From NCBI GenBank assembly GCA_947380285.1, contig CANCQD010000113.1, positions 1-6,970 of the forward strand: DNA of 6,970 nt, given 5' to 3'. This DNA comes from Burkholderiaceae bacterium (GTDB taxonomy: Bacteria; Pseudomonadota; Gammaproteobacteria; Burkholderiales; Burkholderiaceae). Under the pieces are notes generated by a model that was given only the letters and a program-made list of their open reading frames with translations, made no database searches and had not been told where the DNA came from. The translations under genes were made by a program, and so were the position numbers. Shown here one piece after another: positions 1 to 6,970 of the stretch. How positions within the stretch are numbered: position 1 is the first letter of the stretch; every line of letters starts with the position of its first letter.

Positions 1-804
1 CTGCAATCGCTTGCATTAACTCGTGTTGCTGCCAAGAGTGTTCGTAATGAAAACCATGTGGTCATTTGTGGTTTTGGTCGTTCAGGTCAAAGCCTGGCCC
101 GCATGCTTGATCAAGAAAAAATTCCTTATATTGCTTTGGATTTAGATCCCGATCGCGTTAAAGAGGCTGCGGCTGCTGGAGATAATGTGGTTTATGGCGA
201 CGCTAGTCGTGAAAACTATTTAGTGGCCGCTGGTCTTTCAAGGGCAAAGGCAGTTGTGATTACTTATGCCGATACCGCAGCAAGTATGCGAGTGTTGCGT
301 CAAGTCGAACACTTGCGCCCAGGGATGACGGTATTGGTGCGCACTAGAGATGATGCAGATATCGCCAAGTTGCAGGCAGCGGGTGCTACCGAAGTGGTCC
401 CTGAGTTAATTGAAGGTAGCTTAATGATCGCCTCCCATGTTCTATTGATCATGGGAGTGCCAATGCGTAAGGTAGTGCGACGCATCACTACAGCAAGGGA
501 AGAGCGCTACAGCCTATTGAGGGGCTACTTCCGCGGCTCTGCGGACGATGACTTTGGTTCCAATGAATCTTGGCGTTTACATGCCATTACGCTGCTACCC
601 AATTCAAAAGCGATTGGTAAAACTTTAGGCGAGCTTGATCTAGAAAAAGAAGGCGTCAATGTTCAGGCAGTGCGTCGCAAAGGTCGAAACGCAGATTATG
701 TGAAGTTGGATCCTACTTTCGATCTCAAGCTTGAGGCCAACGACATTTTGGTGATCTCAGGTAATTCAGAGGCAACCGATTTGGCTGAAGCTAAATTACT
801 CTGA
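1..804 (+). CDS. CPA2-type monovalent cation:proton antiporter, C-terminal RCK regulatory part (5' end outside window)
   Basis: The reading frame is open from the first base, so this is the last 267 residues of a larger membrane protein. The visible part is a soluble RCK module that binds a nucleotide and gates the transport domain. The RCK-N Rossmann fold runs from about residue 19 to 140, with GFGRSG at residues 24-29 and acidic D47/D49 at the end of the second strand, where the ribose of NAD(H) is usually bound. A GDAS motif at 66-69 matches the GDA(T/S) motif of Kef and Trk proteins. A TrkA-C-like domain follows, from about 190 to the end. No membrane segment is visible because the antiporter domain lies upstream. 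RCK modules also occur in K+ channels and TrkA, but the long N-terminal continuation and KefB/KefC/YbaL-like sequence favour a CPA2 antiporter. The ion specificity cannot be told from this part. The GTG at 58 is an internal valine, because the conserved fold begins before it. Confidence 0.85.
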   Translation: MQSLALTRVAAKSVRNENHVVICGFGRSGQSLARMLDQEKIPYIALDLDPDRVKEAAAAGDNVVYGDASRENYLVAAGLSRAKAVVITYADTAASMRVLRQVEHLRPGMTVLVRTRDDADIAKLQAAGATEVVPELIEGSLMIASHVLLIMGVPMRKVVRRITTAREERYSLLRGYFRGSADDDFGSNESWRLHAITLLPNSKAIGKTLGELDLEKEGVNVQAVRRKGRNADYVKLDPTFDLKLEANDILVISGNSEATDLAEAKLL

Positions 805-818
805 GATCTGTTGGCGTA

Positions 819-3716
819 TTACTTTTTCTTTTTACTGACTACAGGTGTAGGCGCTTTGCGAGTTAGTAATGGCGCTAAGTAGTGACCTGTAAAACTTAAC
901 TCATTTTTCGCTACGTCTTCTGGTGTGCCGGTAGCAATGATTTGCCCACCACCGGCGCCGCCCTTAGGCCCTAAGTCAATAATCCAATCTGCAGTCTTAA
1001 TCACATCAAGGTTGTGCTCAATGATGACAATCGTGTTTCCTTGTTTCTTGAGTGTTTGAATCACAGTTAGCAGCAATTGAATATCGTGGAAATGCAAACC
1101 AGTAGTTGGCTCGTCCAATATGTATAAAGTTCTGCCGGTGTCACGCTTGGAGAGTTCAAGAGAGAGTTTTACGCGTTGTGCTTCACCGCCGGATAGGGTG
1201 GTTGCGCTTTGTCCAAGCTTCACATAGCCCAGGCCTACGTCCAGCAATGTTTTGAGTTTGCGCTTAACAACGGGTACCGCTTCAAAGAACTCATGGGCTT
1301 GTTCGATTGTCATCGAGAGTACTTCATGAATATTCTTACCCTTGTAGCGAATATCTAAAGTCTCACGGTTGTAGCGCTTGCCGTGACAAACATCGCAAGG
1401 CACGTAGACGTCTGGCAAGAAGTGCATTTCTACTTTGAGAACGCCATCGCCTTCACAAGAATCACAGCGCCCACCTTTAACGTTAAAGGAGAAGCGACCC
1501 GCTTCATAGCCCCGTTCACGTGATGCAGGAACGCCTGCGAAGAGTTCTCTAATCGGGGTAAATAGTCCCGTGTAGGTGGCAGGGTTGGAGCGCGGCGTTC
1601 TACCAATAGGAGATTGGTCAACGCTAATGACTTTATCGAAATGCTCTAAACCCTTCATTGCATCGTGTGCTGCAGGCTCTGCATTAGAACCATAGAGGTG
1701 CTGAGCAACTGCATGATGCAATGTGTCGTTAATTAAGGTAGATTTACCAGAGCCTGATACACCAGTCACGCAAGTTAACAAGCCAACGGGAATTTTTGCA
1801 TGAACAGATTGCAAGTTATTGCCGCGCGCACCAATGATTTCTAAAAAGCGATCATTTACAGGAATACGTTTTTCTGGAACTGCGATTGCTTCACGGCCGG
1901 CAAGGTAAGCGCCTGTTAAGGAATTCGGGTTTGCTTCTACTTCGGCAGGCGTGCCTTGAGCCACTACTTCACCACCATGAACACCAGCACCAGGACCGAT
2001 ATCAATAACCCAGTCAGAGGCGCGAATCATATCTTCATCATGCTCAACGACTAAAACGCTATTGCCTAAATCACGCAGGTGCTTCAGGGTGCCAATCAGG
2101 CGATCGTTATCTCGTTGATGCAGGCCAATAGAGGGTTCATCCAATACATACATTACCCCTGTCAGACCAGAGCCAATCTGGCTTGCCAGGCGAATACGTT
2201 GGGCTTCACCGCCAGAAAGGGTGTCGGCACTACGCTCGAGTGAAAGGTAATCTAGGCCTACGTCATTTAAGAAGCGTAAACGTGCGCCAATCTCTTTGAC
2301 GATCTTGTCAGCGATTTCTCGCTTAGCGCCTTTGAGTTCGAGTGTCTCGAAATATTCCTTAGCTTCTTTGAGAGGGAGGGCGCTAATCTCGTAAATCGCA
2401 CGAGATTGTTTCTTCTCACCCACTTTGACAAAGCGCGCTTCTTTGCGCAAACGGCTGCCATTACATTCTGGGCAGGTTTGGACATTCTGATAACGCGATA
2501 GTTCTTCGCGAACTGTCATGGAATCAGTTTCGCGATAACGTCTTTCAAAGTTGGCAACAATGCCTTCGAAAGCGTGTTCGCGAATGCTGTTCTTGCCACG
2601 CTCATTAATGTACTCAAAAGGAATAGTGACATCGCCAGAGCCCAAGAGAATCAGATCTTGTTGTTTTTTGTTTAGCGTCTCAAATGGCTTCTCCACATCA
2701 AAGCCGCCATGCTTGGCCAGGGTCTGAAGGAGTTTGAAGTAGAACTGATTGCGGCGATCCCAGCCTTTAATAGCGCCTGAAGCGAGCGATAAATCAGGGT
2801 GCGCAACGATACGCTTAGGGTCAAAGAAAGACTGGTGACCTAGGCCATCACAGGAAGGGCAGGCGCCCATCGGGTTATTAAAAGAAAAGAGGCGCGGCTC
2901 TAATTCTTGTAAGGAGTATGAGCAAACTGGGCAAGCAAACTTGCTTGAGAAAATCATCTCTTTGCCAGTATCCATATCGACGATCATGGCTTTGCCATCC
3001 GCCAAACGTAGGGCCGTCTCAAAAGACTCCGCTAAACGTTGCTGAATGTCAGGACGCACTTTAATGCGATCTACTACCACTTCAATCGAATGCTTATCGT
3101 TCTTTTTGAGAGTTGGTAATTGATCCACTTCAAAAATCTCAGCTTTTGCTACGTTTGCTGTACCACCACCAGAGCGCACACGGAAGCGCACAAAGCCTTG
3201 TGCCTGCAGGTCTTGAAAGAGATCAACGAATTCACCTTTGCGCTCGCTCACAACGGGAGCCAAAATCATCAACTTCGTATCTTCAGGCATCGAGAGTACG
3301 GTATCGACCATTTGAGAAACGCTTTGTGCTTCTAAAGGTAGATCGTGATCTGGGCAATGGGGCGTGCCCGCGCGGGCAAATAACAAACGCAAGTAATCAT
3401 GAATTTCAGTAACAGTACCAACGGTCGAGCGGGGATTATGGCTAGTGGCTTTTTGTTCAATCGAAATCGCTGGCGAAAGCCCTTCAATCGTATCGACATC
3501 TGGCTTTTCCATGAGTTGCAAAAACTGGCGGGCATAAGCTGAGAGAGATTCCACGTAGCGGCGTTGACCTTCTGCATACAGAGTGTCAAAAGCCAATGAG
3601 CTTTTGCCTGAGCCAGATAAGCCAGTAAGGACGACGAGTTTCTCCCTAGGGATGTCTAGATTGATATTTTTGAGGTTGTGGGTGCGGGCACCGCGGATCT
3701 TGATTTCGTTATTCAT
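819..3716 (-). CDS. uvrA: UvrABC excinuclease subunit A
   Basis: UvrA is the damage-sensing ATPase of nucleotide excision repair. As a dimer it scans DNA, loads UvrB at lesions and then leaves. The 965-residue protein is complete and slightly longer than the usual ~940. It has two ABC ATPase halves. Half one has Walker A at 32-39 (K38), signature LSGGEAQR at 500-507 and Walker B D526/E527. Half two has Walker A at 652-659 (K658), signature LSGGEAQR at 841-848 and Walker B D868/E869. The cysteine pairs expected of UvrA zinc modules are present: C262/C265 with C286/C289, C415/C418 in the insertion, and C751/C754 with C774/C777. The extra length includes a basic tail ending in four lysines. The ATG at 3714-3716 gives the family's normal N-terminus (an [16 protein letters not shown] opening). 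No Shine-Dalgarno sequence stands before it. It is transcribed divergently from the MFS gene and convergently with the antiporter gene. No LexA-type box is visible upstream. Confidence 0.98.
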   Translation of the reverse strand: MNNEIKIRGARTHNLKNINLDIPREKLVVLTGLSGSGKSSLAFDTLYAEGQRRYVESLSAYARQFLQLMEKPDVDTIEGLSPAISIEQKATSHNPRSTVGTVTEIHDYLRLLFARAGTPHCPDHDLPLEAQSVSQMVDTVLSMPEDTKLMILAPVVSERKGEFVDLFQDLQAQGFVRFRVRSGGGTANVAKAEIFEVDQLPTLKKNDKHSIEVVVDRIKVRPDIQQRLAESFETALRLADGKAMIVDMDTGKEMIFSSKFACPVCSYSLQELEPRLFSFNNPMGACPSCDGLGHQSFFDPKRIVAHPDLSLASGAIKGWDRRNQFYFKLLQTLAKHGGFDVEKPFETLNKKQQDLILLGSGDVTIPFEYINERGKNSIREHAFEGIVANFERRYRETDSMTVREELSRYQNVQTCPECNGSRLRKEARFVKVGEKKQSRAIYEISALPLKEAKEYFETLELKGAKREIADKIVKEIGARLRFLNDVGLDYLSLERSADTLSGGEAQRIRLASQIGSGLTGVMYVLDEPSIGLHQRDNDRLIGTLKHLRDLGNSVLVVEHDEDMIRASDWVIDIGPGAGVHGGEVVAQGTPAEVEANPNSLTGAYLAGREAIAVPEKRIPVNDRFLEIIGARGNNLQSVHAKIPVGLLTCVTGVSGSGKSTLINDTLHHAVAQHLYGSNAEPAAHDAMKGLEHFDKVISVDQSPIGRTPRSNPATYTGLFTPIRELFAGVPASRERGYEAGRFSFNVKGGRCDSCEGDGVLKVEMHFLPDVYVPCDVCHGKRYNRETLDIRYKGKNIHEVLSMTIEQAHEFFEAVPVVKRKLKTLLDVGLGYVKLGQSATTLSGGEAQRVKLSLELSKRDTGRTLYILDEPTTGLHFHDIQLLLTVIQTLKKQGNTIVIIEHNLDVIKTADWIIDLGPKGGAGGGQIIATGTPEDVAKNELSFTGHYLAPLLTRKAPTPVVSKKKK

Positions 3717-3736
3717 GATTTTTTAGCGTAACTTGT

Positions 3737-3743
3737 TAATATA
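3737..3743. promoter_or_regulatory. Candidate shared -10 element of the divergent uvrA / MFS promoters
   Basis: The spacer between the divergent start codons is only 37 bases. Its most AT-rich part reads TAATAT on the + strand (3737-3742) and TATATT on the - strand (3743-3738), each a good -10 match. For uvrA, a partial -35 (TTCAGA, minus strand, 3767-3762) lies 18 bases away inside the MFS coding start. Transcription would then begin near 3731, leaving a leader of about 15 bases. For the MFS gene, transcription would begin near 3749, only a few bases before its ATG, and no good -35 is seen. This fits the absence of Shine-Dalgarno sequences before both genes. It is read by eye and no start site is known. 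Confidence 0.35.
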
Positions 3744-3753
3744 GCTCTTTCCC

Positions 3754-4938
3754 ATGAATCCTTCTGAACTTCGCTCCACTCTGGCCTTAGCAGGCATTTT
3801 TGGCCTCCGTATGCTGGGCCTCTTCTTGCTATTGCCCATCTTTAGCCTCCATGCGCGCGGCTTGCCGGGTGGTGAGCACGCACTTTGGGTCGGTTTGACC
3901 CTCGGAATCTTCAATATTGTTCAGGCCTGTTTTTACATCCCTTTAGGCCGTTTATCGGACCGAATTGGCCGTAAACCCGTCGTTTTATGGGGTTTATCCC
4001 TGTTTGTAGCTGGAGCCTTAATTTGTGCTGCCAAAGATGATTTGCTTTGGATTGCGATTGGCCGCGGGATTATGGGCGCCGGAGCTGTCTCGGCAGCAAT
4101 TTCTGCCTGGGTAGCGGATTTGACTCGTGAGCAGGTTCGCACGCGAGCCATGGCATTGGTTGGCGGCAGTATTGCCCTCTCGTTTGCTTTGTCTTTGGTC
4201 ATTGCCGCCCCGATTTATCGAGCGATTAGTCTGAGTGGAATTTTTATCGTTCTAGCAGTCTTGGGTGTGATTGCGATGTTTGTGACTTATTACGTTTTGC
4301 CAACGAGCAAGCCTGAAGCGAAAGTTCAACAGGCTTCATTGAAAGAGGTTTTCTTTCGTCCAGAGTTGATGCGTTTGAATCTTGGTGTGTTTGTATTGCA
4401 TGCAACTCAAGTCGCCATGTTCTTGGTAGTTCCTAGATTATTAGTGCAGGCAGGATTACCACTTTCTTCACACTGGGAAATTTATCTTCCAGTAGTGTTG
4501 CTGTCATTTGTCTTCATGGCTCCCGCAATTATTTATGGTGAAAAGAAGCAGAAGTTGAGAACCATTTTGTTAGTCGCGATTGTTTTGCTATTTATTGCAG
4601 AGTTAATCTTTACACAAGCAAATTCAGTCATGACAATTGCAACTGCTCTACTAGTTTATTTTGTAGGCTTCAATCTGCTCGAAGCCTTACAACCTTCTTT
4701 GGTGTCTCGTTTTGCTAAAGAATCTAAAGGTACCGCATTAGGTGTTTACAACACCACGCAATCCATTGGCTTGTTCTCAGGAGCAGTCATTGGGGGCTAT
4801 TTGATGGATAGCCATGGCGATTTATCGGTCTTTGCCATGGGTGCAGCACTCCTGGTTTGCTGGCTTATAATTGCTTGGTCGATGGGTGAAATGCCAACGA
4901 GAGCAACAGATTCCAAGGATGTAAGCACAACGACATAA
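3754..4938 (+). CDS. Major facilitator superfamily transporter, YajR-like, without the C-terminal cytosolic domain
   Basis: This is a 394-residue inner-membrane protein with twelve hydrophobic segments. Approximate positions are 10-31, 44-64, 76-94, 97-119, 131-153, 159-183, 206-230, 243-262, 268-288, 291-316, 328-351 and 357-377. The MFS motif A, GRLSDRIGRKP, is at residues 65-75 in the loop between segments 2 and 3. An RGIMGAGA stretch (104-111) in segment 4 corresponds to motif B. The early sequence (LRMLG, SDRIGRKP, then ADLTREQ followed by RAMA) resembles E. coli YajR, a proton-driven drug/H+-type transporter of unsettled substrate. E. coli YajR is about 454 residues long and ends in a soluble ferredoxin-like YAM domain. 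This protein stops about 17 residues after segment 12, so that domain is absent. The ATG at 3754 is chosen because an in-frame stop (3742-3744) lies just upstream and the family N-terminus starts here. No Shine-Dalgarno sequence precedes it. The substrate is unknown. Read-through into ssb, 80 bases downstream, is possible because no terminator is seen between them. Confidence 0.9.
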   Translation: MNPSELRSTLALAGIFGLRMLGLFLLLPIFSLHARGLPGGEHALWVGLTLGIFNIVQACFYIPLGRLSDRIGRKPVVLWGLSLFVAGALICAAKDDLLWIAIGRGIMGAGAVSAAISAWVADLTREQVRTRAMALVGGSIALSFALSLVIAAPIYRAISLSGIFIVLAVLGVIAMFVTYYVLPTSKPEAKVQQASLKEVFFRPELMRLNLGVFVLHATQVAMFLVVPRLLVQAGLPLSSHWEIYLPVVLLSFVFMAPAIIYGEKKQKLRTILLVAIVLLFIAELIFTQANSVMTIATALLVYFVGFNLLEALQPSLVSRFAKESKGTALGVYNTTQSIGLFSGAVIGGYLMDSHGDLSVFAMGAALLVCWLIIAWSMGEMPTRATDSKDVSTTT

Positions 4939-4958
4939 CCGCAGCTTCATGGATTAAA

Positions 4959-4989
4959 TTAAAGCGAGCAGTTTATTTTTAGTATTAAT
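4959..4989 (+). promoter_or_regulatory. Possible ssb promoter in the MFS-ssb spacer
   Basis: The 80-base gap before ssb is AT-rich. TATTAAT at 4983-4989 could be a -10 box, with a weak -35-like TTAAAG at 4959-4964 about 18 bases upstream. Transcription would start near 4996, giving a leader of roughly 23 bases that carries the ribosome binding site. The -35 match is poor (three of six bases), so this is only a candidate. An essential, abundant protein such as SSB would be expected to have its own promoter. Confidence 0.3.
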
Positions 4990-5008
4990 AACAGCAGTAT
5001 TTTTCTTC

Positions 5009-5014
5009 GGGAGA
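5009..5014 (+). promoter_or_regulatory. Ribosome binding site of ssb
   Basis: GGGAGA lies four bases before the ATG at 5019, with the GGAG core five bases away. It is the clearest Shine-Dalgarno sequence in the window and contrasts with the SD-less starts of uvrA, the MFS gene and queF. It fits strong translation of an abundant protein and fixes the ssb start. Confidence 0.8.
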
Positions 5015-5018
5015 CAAC

Positions 5019-5474
5019 ATGGCTTCGGTAAATAAGGTCATCATCGTAGGTAACGTAGGACGTGATCCAGAGACGCGTTACATGCCAAGCGGCGACGCAG
5101 TGACAAACATCTCAGTAGCAACATCTGATCGCTACAAAGACAAACAAACTAACGAAATGAAAGAAACCACAGAATGGCACCGCGTTGCATTCTTTGGCAA
5201 GCTTGCAGAAATCGCTGGTCAGTACCTCAAAAAAGGTTCACAGGTTTATGTTGAAGGTCGTTTGCGCACACGCAAATGGACTGACGCTAGTGGTCAAGAA
5301 AAGTATTCCACAGAGATCGTTGCAGAAACAATGCAAATGCTTGGTGGCAAGCCAGTAGGCGGAAGTGGTGACGGTGGCGAGAGCTATAGCCGTTCAAAGC
5401 CAGCTGAGCAGTCTGCTCCAGCGGGATCAAACGCTGCATCATTAGGTGCAATGGACGACGATATTCCGTTTTAA
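5019..5474 (+). CDS. ssb: Single-stranded DNA-binding protein SSB
   Basis: SSB coats single-stranded DNA during replication, repair and recombination and recruits partner proteins through its tail. The protein has 151 residues. An OB fold occupies about 1-108 and opens with a typical [12 protein letters not shown] stretch. It is followed by a short Gly/Ser-rich linker (about 112-143) and the acidic tip MDDDIPF (145-151), which binds partners such as exonuclease I, RecO and the polymerase III chi subunit. The family's DNA-stacking aromatics are present: W53, F59 and W87 match E. coli W54, F60 and W88. E. coli W40 is a tyrosine here (Y39). The linker is shorter than in E. coli SSB (178 residues) and lacks its glutamine-rich region. 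It lies 80 bases after the MFS gene and ends before a strong terminator. Length and tail mark it as the chromosomal housekeeping copy and not a degraded phage copy. Confidence 0.97.
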   Translation: MASVNKVIIVGNVGRDPETRYMPSGDAVTNISVATSDRYKDKQTNEMKETTEWHRVAFFGKLAEIAGQYLKKGSQVYVEGRLRTRKWTDASGQEKYSTEIVAETMQMLGGKPVGGSGDGGESYSRSKPAEQSAPAGSNAASLGAMDDDIPF

Positions 5475-5519
5475 GTATTACTAAAAACTCGCTAGTCATA
5501 AGCTGGTGAGTTGAATAGC

Positions 5520-5555
5520 AAAAACCCCTTCTAGGATTACCTACAAGGGGTTTTT
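5520..5555. terminator. Bidirectional intrinsic terminator between ssb and queF
   Basis: An 11-base arm (5520-5530: five A, four C, two T) pairs perfectly with 5545-5555. After a single C-C mismatch (5531/5544), an inner TAGG/CCTA stem (5532-5535 with 5540-5543) closes on a four-base ATTA loop. The arm's run of T's follows the GC core on the + strand, and the run of A's on the other side gives a U-tract for minus-strand transcripts. One hairpin can therefore end both ssb (stop 45 bases upstream) and queF (stop 22 bases away on the other strand). Confidence 0.93.
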
Positions 5556-5577
5556 ATTTGCCTGCATTTCAATGAAT

Positions 5578-6405
5578 TTACTGTCTTGCGTGCCGAATGT
5601 TATCTGGCCAGGGTGAGTTGTGATCTGTGCGGAAAGGATTGATATCTAAGCCACCGCGTCGTGTGTAGCGCGCATATACAGATAGCTTCTCCGGTTTGCA
5701 CTGACGCTTGATGTCAGTAAAGATCGTTTCCACACAATGTTCGTGGAACTCGCCTAACTGTCTAAAGCCAATGAGGTAGCGTAATAAACCTTCTTCCAAA
5801 ATTGGACGTCCTTGATAACGGATTTGCACGCTCGCCCAGTCTGGTTGGCCGGTCACTGGGCAATTAGACTTAAGAAGGTGCGAGACAAGACACTGCTCTA
5901 TTGGACCAAACGATTCATTGACGCCGAGTAGGCCTGGGTCTGCGGGTAGGCTTGGATCTACTTCAATATCTAATCTGTCCATCAAAATGCCACCCATTTC
6001 TTGCATCCCTTTTTTGGAGGCTGCTTCTGTTGGGTTGATGCGGGTGGTGATCTTGCTGCCAGCAACTGCAGATAAATCTGTAATGAGCCTTTCCTTAACT
6101 TCATTCTCATCCTCAAAGCGTGCGCTGTTAAGGCTGTTGAGATAAAGCTTGAATGACTTGGACTCAATCATGTTCGGTGAGTCTGCAGGAATCTGAAACT
6201 CTGCCAAAGCAATTTGCGGCTTACCCTTTTGGTTGAGCCAGCTGAGTTCAAAGGCGTTCCAAATATCAACACCAACAAAGGGTAGAGCTTGGCCTTCTTT
6301 AAAGCCCAACTTCTTTCTATTCTCAGATCTAGGGATGGGAAACAACACACTCGGATCATATTGATCTGGATATTGCGTTGATTGTCCGAGGGGTAAGGTT
6401 GCCAT
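5578..6405 (-). CDS. queF: NADPH-dependent 7-cyano-7-deazaguanine (preQ0) reductase
   Basis: QueF reduces the nitrile of preQ0 to the amine of preQ1 with two NADPH. This is the last free-base step before the modified base is inserted into tRNA on the way to queuosine. The protein is the long, two-domain (YqcD/E. coli) type: 275 residues against 282 in E. coli. The catalytic nucleophile C182 and D189 sit seven residues apart in SNCPVTGQPDW, matching E. coli C190 and D197. H221/E222 match the substrate-binding His/Glu pair, and ESKSFKLYLN (81-90) is the QueF family motif. The end (YARYTRRGGLDINP) is also typical. The start is taken at ATG 6403-6405 because the family opening (LPLGQST, then YPDQYDPSVL) begins there. 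An in-frame ATG at 6528 would add 41 residues unlike QueF and overlap the upstream nucleotidase gene by 110 bases. The gap to that gene is 13 bases with no clear Shine-Dalgarno sequence, which suggests translational coupling. Confidence 0.96.
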   Translation of the reverse strand: MATLPLGQSTQYPDQYDPSVLFPIPRSENRKKLGFKEGQALPFVGVDIWNAFELSWLNQKGKPQIALAEFQIPADSPNMIESKSFKLYLNSLNSARFEDENEVKERLITDLSAVAGSKITTRINPTEAASKKGMQEMGGILMDRLDIEVDPSLPADPGLLGVNESFGPIEQCLVSHLLKSNCPVTGQPDWASVQIRYQGRPILEEGLLRYLIGFRQLGEFHEHCVETIFTDIKRQCKPEKLSVYARYTRRGGLDINPFRTDHNSPWPDNIRHARQ

Positions 6406-6418
6406 TACAGTATTTCGC

Positions 6419-6970
6419 TTACTTCTTAGGTTTATTGGATACGCCAGATACCACGTGGCCTGTTGGTGCAACAGAGGCTGCTGATTGGCAATGACCGGTT
6501 TGATCATCAAAGAAAAAGTCTGGTTCAAATTCTCGTAAGAACTCGCTCTTCGAGAGGCCGCCTAAGAACATCGCTTCATCTACATCAATACCCCACGCCA
6601 TCAGTGTGCGAATAGCCCGTTCATGAGCAGGTGCAGAGCGTGCTGTAACTAATGCTGTCCGAATGCGCATACCGTTTTCACTAGTGGAGCGTTGCAGTCT
6701 GTGTAGGGCTTCTAGCAAAGGTTTGAATGGGCCGGGAGGCAAGGGAATATCGACCTTCTTACTTTCGTGATCCACAAAAGCTTCAAGACCTTTTTTCTGG
6801 AAGACTTGTTCGGCTTCATCGGAGAAAAGAACTGCGTCTCCGTCAAATGCAATACGGATTTCATTAGGATGAGACTCCGCGGTTTTGCTGGACTCTGGAT
6901 ACACACGAGCGGCAGGAAAGCCTGCATCAATCGTTGCTCGTACATCATCTTCATTTGCAGACAAGAAGAG
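6419..6970 (-). CDS. 5'-nucleotidase, HAD-like (PF06189 type), C-terminal part (5' end outside window)
   Basis: The frame stays open to the right edge, so only the last 183 residues are seen. Family members are roughly 300 residues long. They are cytosolic phosphatases that hydrolyse nucleoside 5'-monophosphates to nucleosides. HAD-like features are visible. AFDGDAVLFSDEAE carries the DxD pair (D43, D45 counting from the window edge). VTARS (108-112) holds the motif II position, and EFEPDFFFDDQ carries acidic D155/D156 for the metal site. The stretch RTALVTARSAPAHERAIRTL is characteristic of this family. A TTG at 6964 could look like a start, but the LFLSANEDDV context shows it is an internal leucine. 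It precedes queF by 13 bases on the same strand, so the two are probably one operon. The physiological nucleotide cannot be told from sequence, and no pathway link to queuosine is shown. Confidence 0.88.
   Translation of the reverse strand, partial: LFLSANEDDVRATIDAGFPAARVYPESSKTAESHPNEIRIAFDGDAVLFSDEAEQVFQKKGLEAFVDHESKKVDIPLPPGPFKPLLEALHRLQRSTSENGMRIRTALVTARSAPAHERAIRTLMAWGIDVDEAMFLGGLSKSEFLREFEPDFFFDDQTGHCQSAASVAPTGHVVSGVSNKPKK

Noticed and set aside
58..60. GTG as the start of a 248-residue standalone TrkA-like protein
   Set aside because: The frame is open to base 1 and the RCK-N strand begins before the GTG, so this is the tail of a longer antiporter.
2880..2905. Possible frameshift or damage in uvrA
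   Set aside because: All Walker, signature and zinc-ligand residues are in one frame across 965 residues, so the gene is intact.
3113..3412. 99-residue reading frame on the + strand inside uvrA
   Set aside because: It lies wholly antisense to a strongly conserved gene and has no recognisable domain or ribosome binding site. It is a coding shadow.
3332..3589. 85-residue reading frame on the - strand within uvrA
   Set aside because: It is a different frame of the same strand as uvrA, has no recognisable family, and uvrA is intact, so it is not evidence of a frameshift.
4939..5018. LexA operator upstream of ssb
   Set aside because: ACAG occurs at 4991-4994 (from aacagcag), but no CTGT stands at the required distance, so there is no E. 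coli-type box.
5918..6145. 75-residue reading frame on the + strand inside queF
   Set aside because: It is antisense to a conserved region of queF and low-complexity Ser/Leu rich. It is a coding shadow.
6406..6418. preQ1 riboswitch controlling queF
   Set aside because: The gap before queF is only 13 bases and the sequence before that codes for the nucleotidase. No preQ1-type aptamer can fit there. One upstream of the operon would be outside the window.
6962..6964. TTG as the start of a 181-residue protein
   Set aside because: The frame continues to the window edge with family-like sequence, and 181 residues is too short for this nucleotidase family.
1..6970. Mobile element, prophage, CRISPR or tRNA content
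   Set aside because: No inverted-repeat-bounded transposase, integrase, regular repeat array or tRNA cloverleaf was seen on either strand. Nearly all of the sequence is explained by housekeeping genes.

Overview
The window looks like ordinary chromosome of a betaproteobacterium. The moderate GC content, the protein sequences and the uvrA / MFS transporter / ssb gene order suggest Burkholderiales, most likely a Polynucleobacter-like freshwater bacterium. That placement is my recognition of the proteins and was not checked by a search. Nothing points to a mobile element, prophage, CRISPR array, RNA gene or defence system. I found no convincing undescribed system.

Layout, left to right. (1) 1-804 (+): the 3' end of a CPA2-family cation:proton antiporter gene, covering its cytosolic nucleotide-binding RCK (TrkA-N/TrkA-C) module. 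(2) 819-3716 (-): a complete uvrA, the DNA-damage recognition ATPase of nucleotide excision repair, convergent with the antiporter across 14 bases. (3) 3717-3753: a 37-base divergent spacer that must serve both uvrA and the next gene. It holds one AT-rich element readable as a -10 box on both strands. (4) 3754-4938 (+): a YajR-like MFS transporter. (5) 5019-5474 (+): ssb, the single-stranded DNA-binding protein, with a clear ribosome binding site. (6) 5520-5555: a near-perfect palindromic terminator between the convergent ssb and queF. (7) 5578-6405 (-): queF, the last enzyme making preQ1 for tRNA queuosine. (8) 6419-6970 (-): the 3' part of a cytosolic 5'-nucleotidase (HAD-like, PF06189 type) that runs off the right edge and is probably co-transcribed with queF.

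Functionally, uvrA and ssb are genome-maintenance genes that lie side by side and divergent in E. coli. Here a transporter gene sits between them, and I see no LexA box of the E. coli type in either spacer. The nucleotidase and queF both act on nucleotides or nucleobase derivatives, but no direct pathway link can be shown from the sequence. There is no gene-free stretch longer than about 105 bases. The points worth a second look are small: the shared divergent promoter with SD-less starts, the loss of the C-terminal domain in the YajR-like protein, and the start-site choice for queF.
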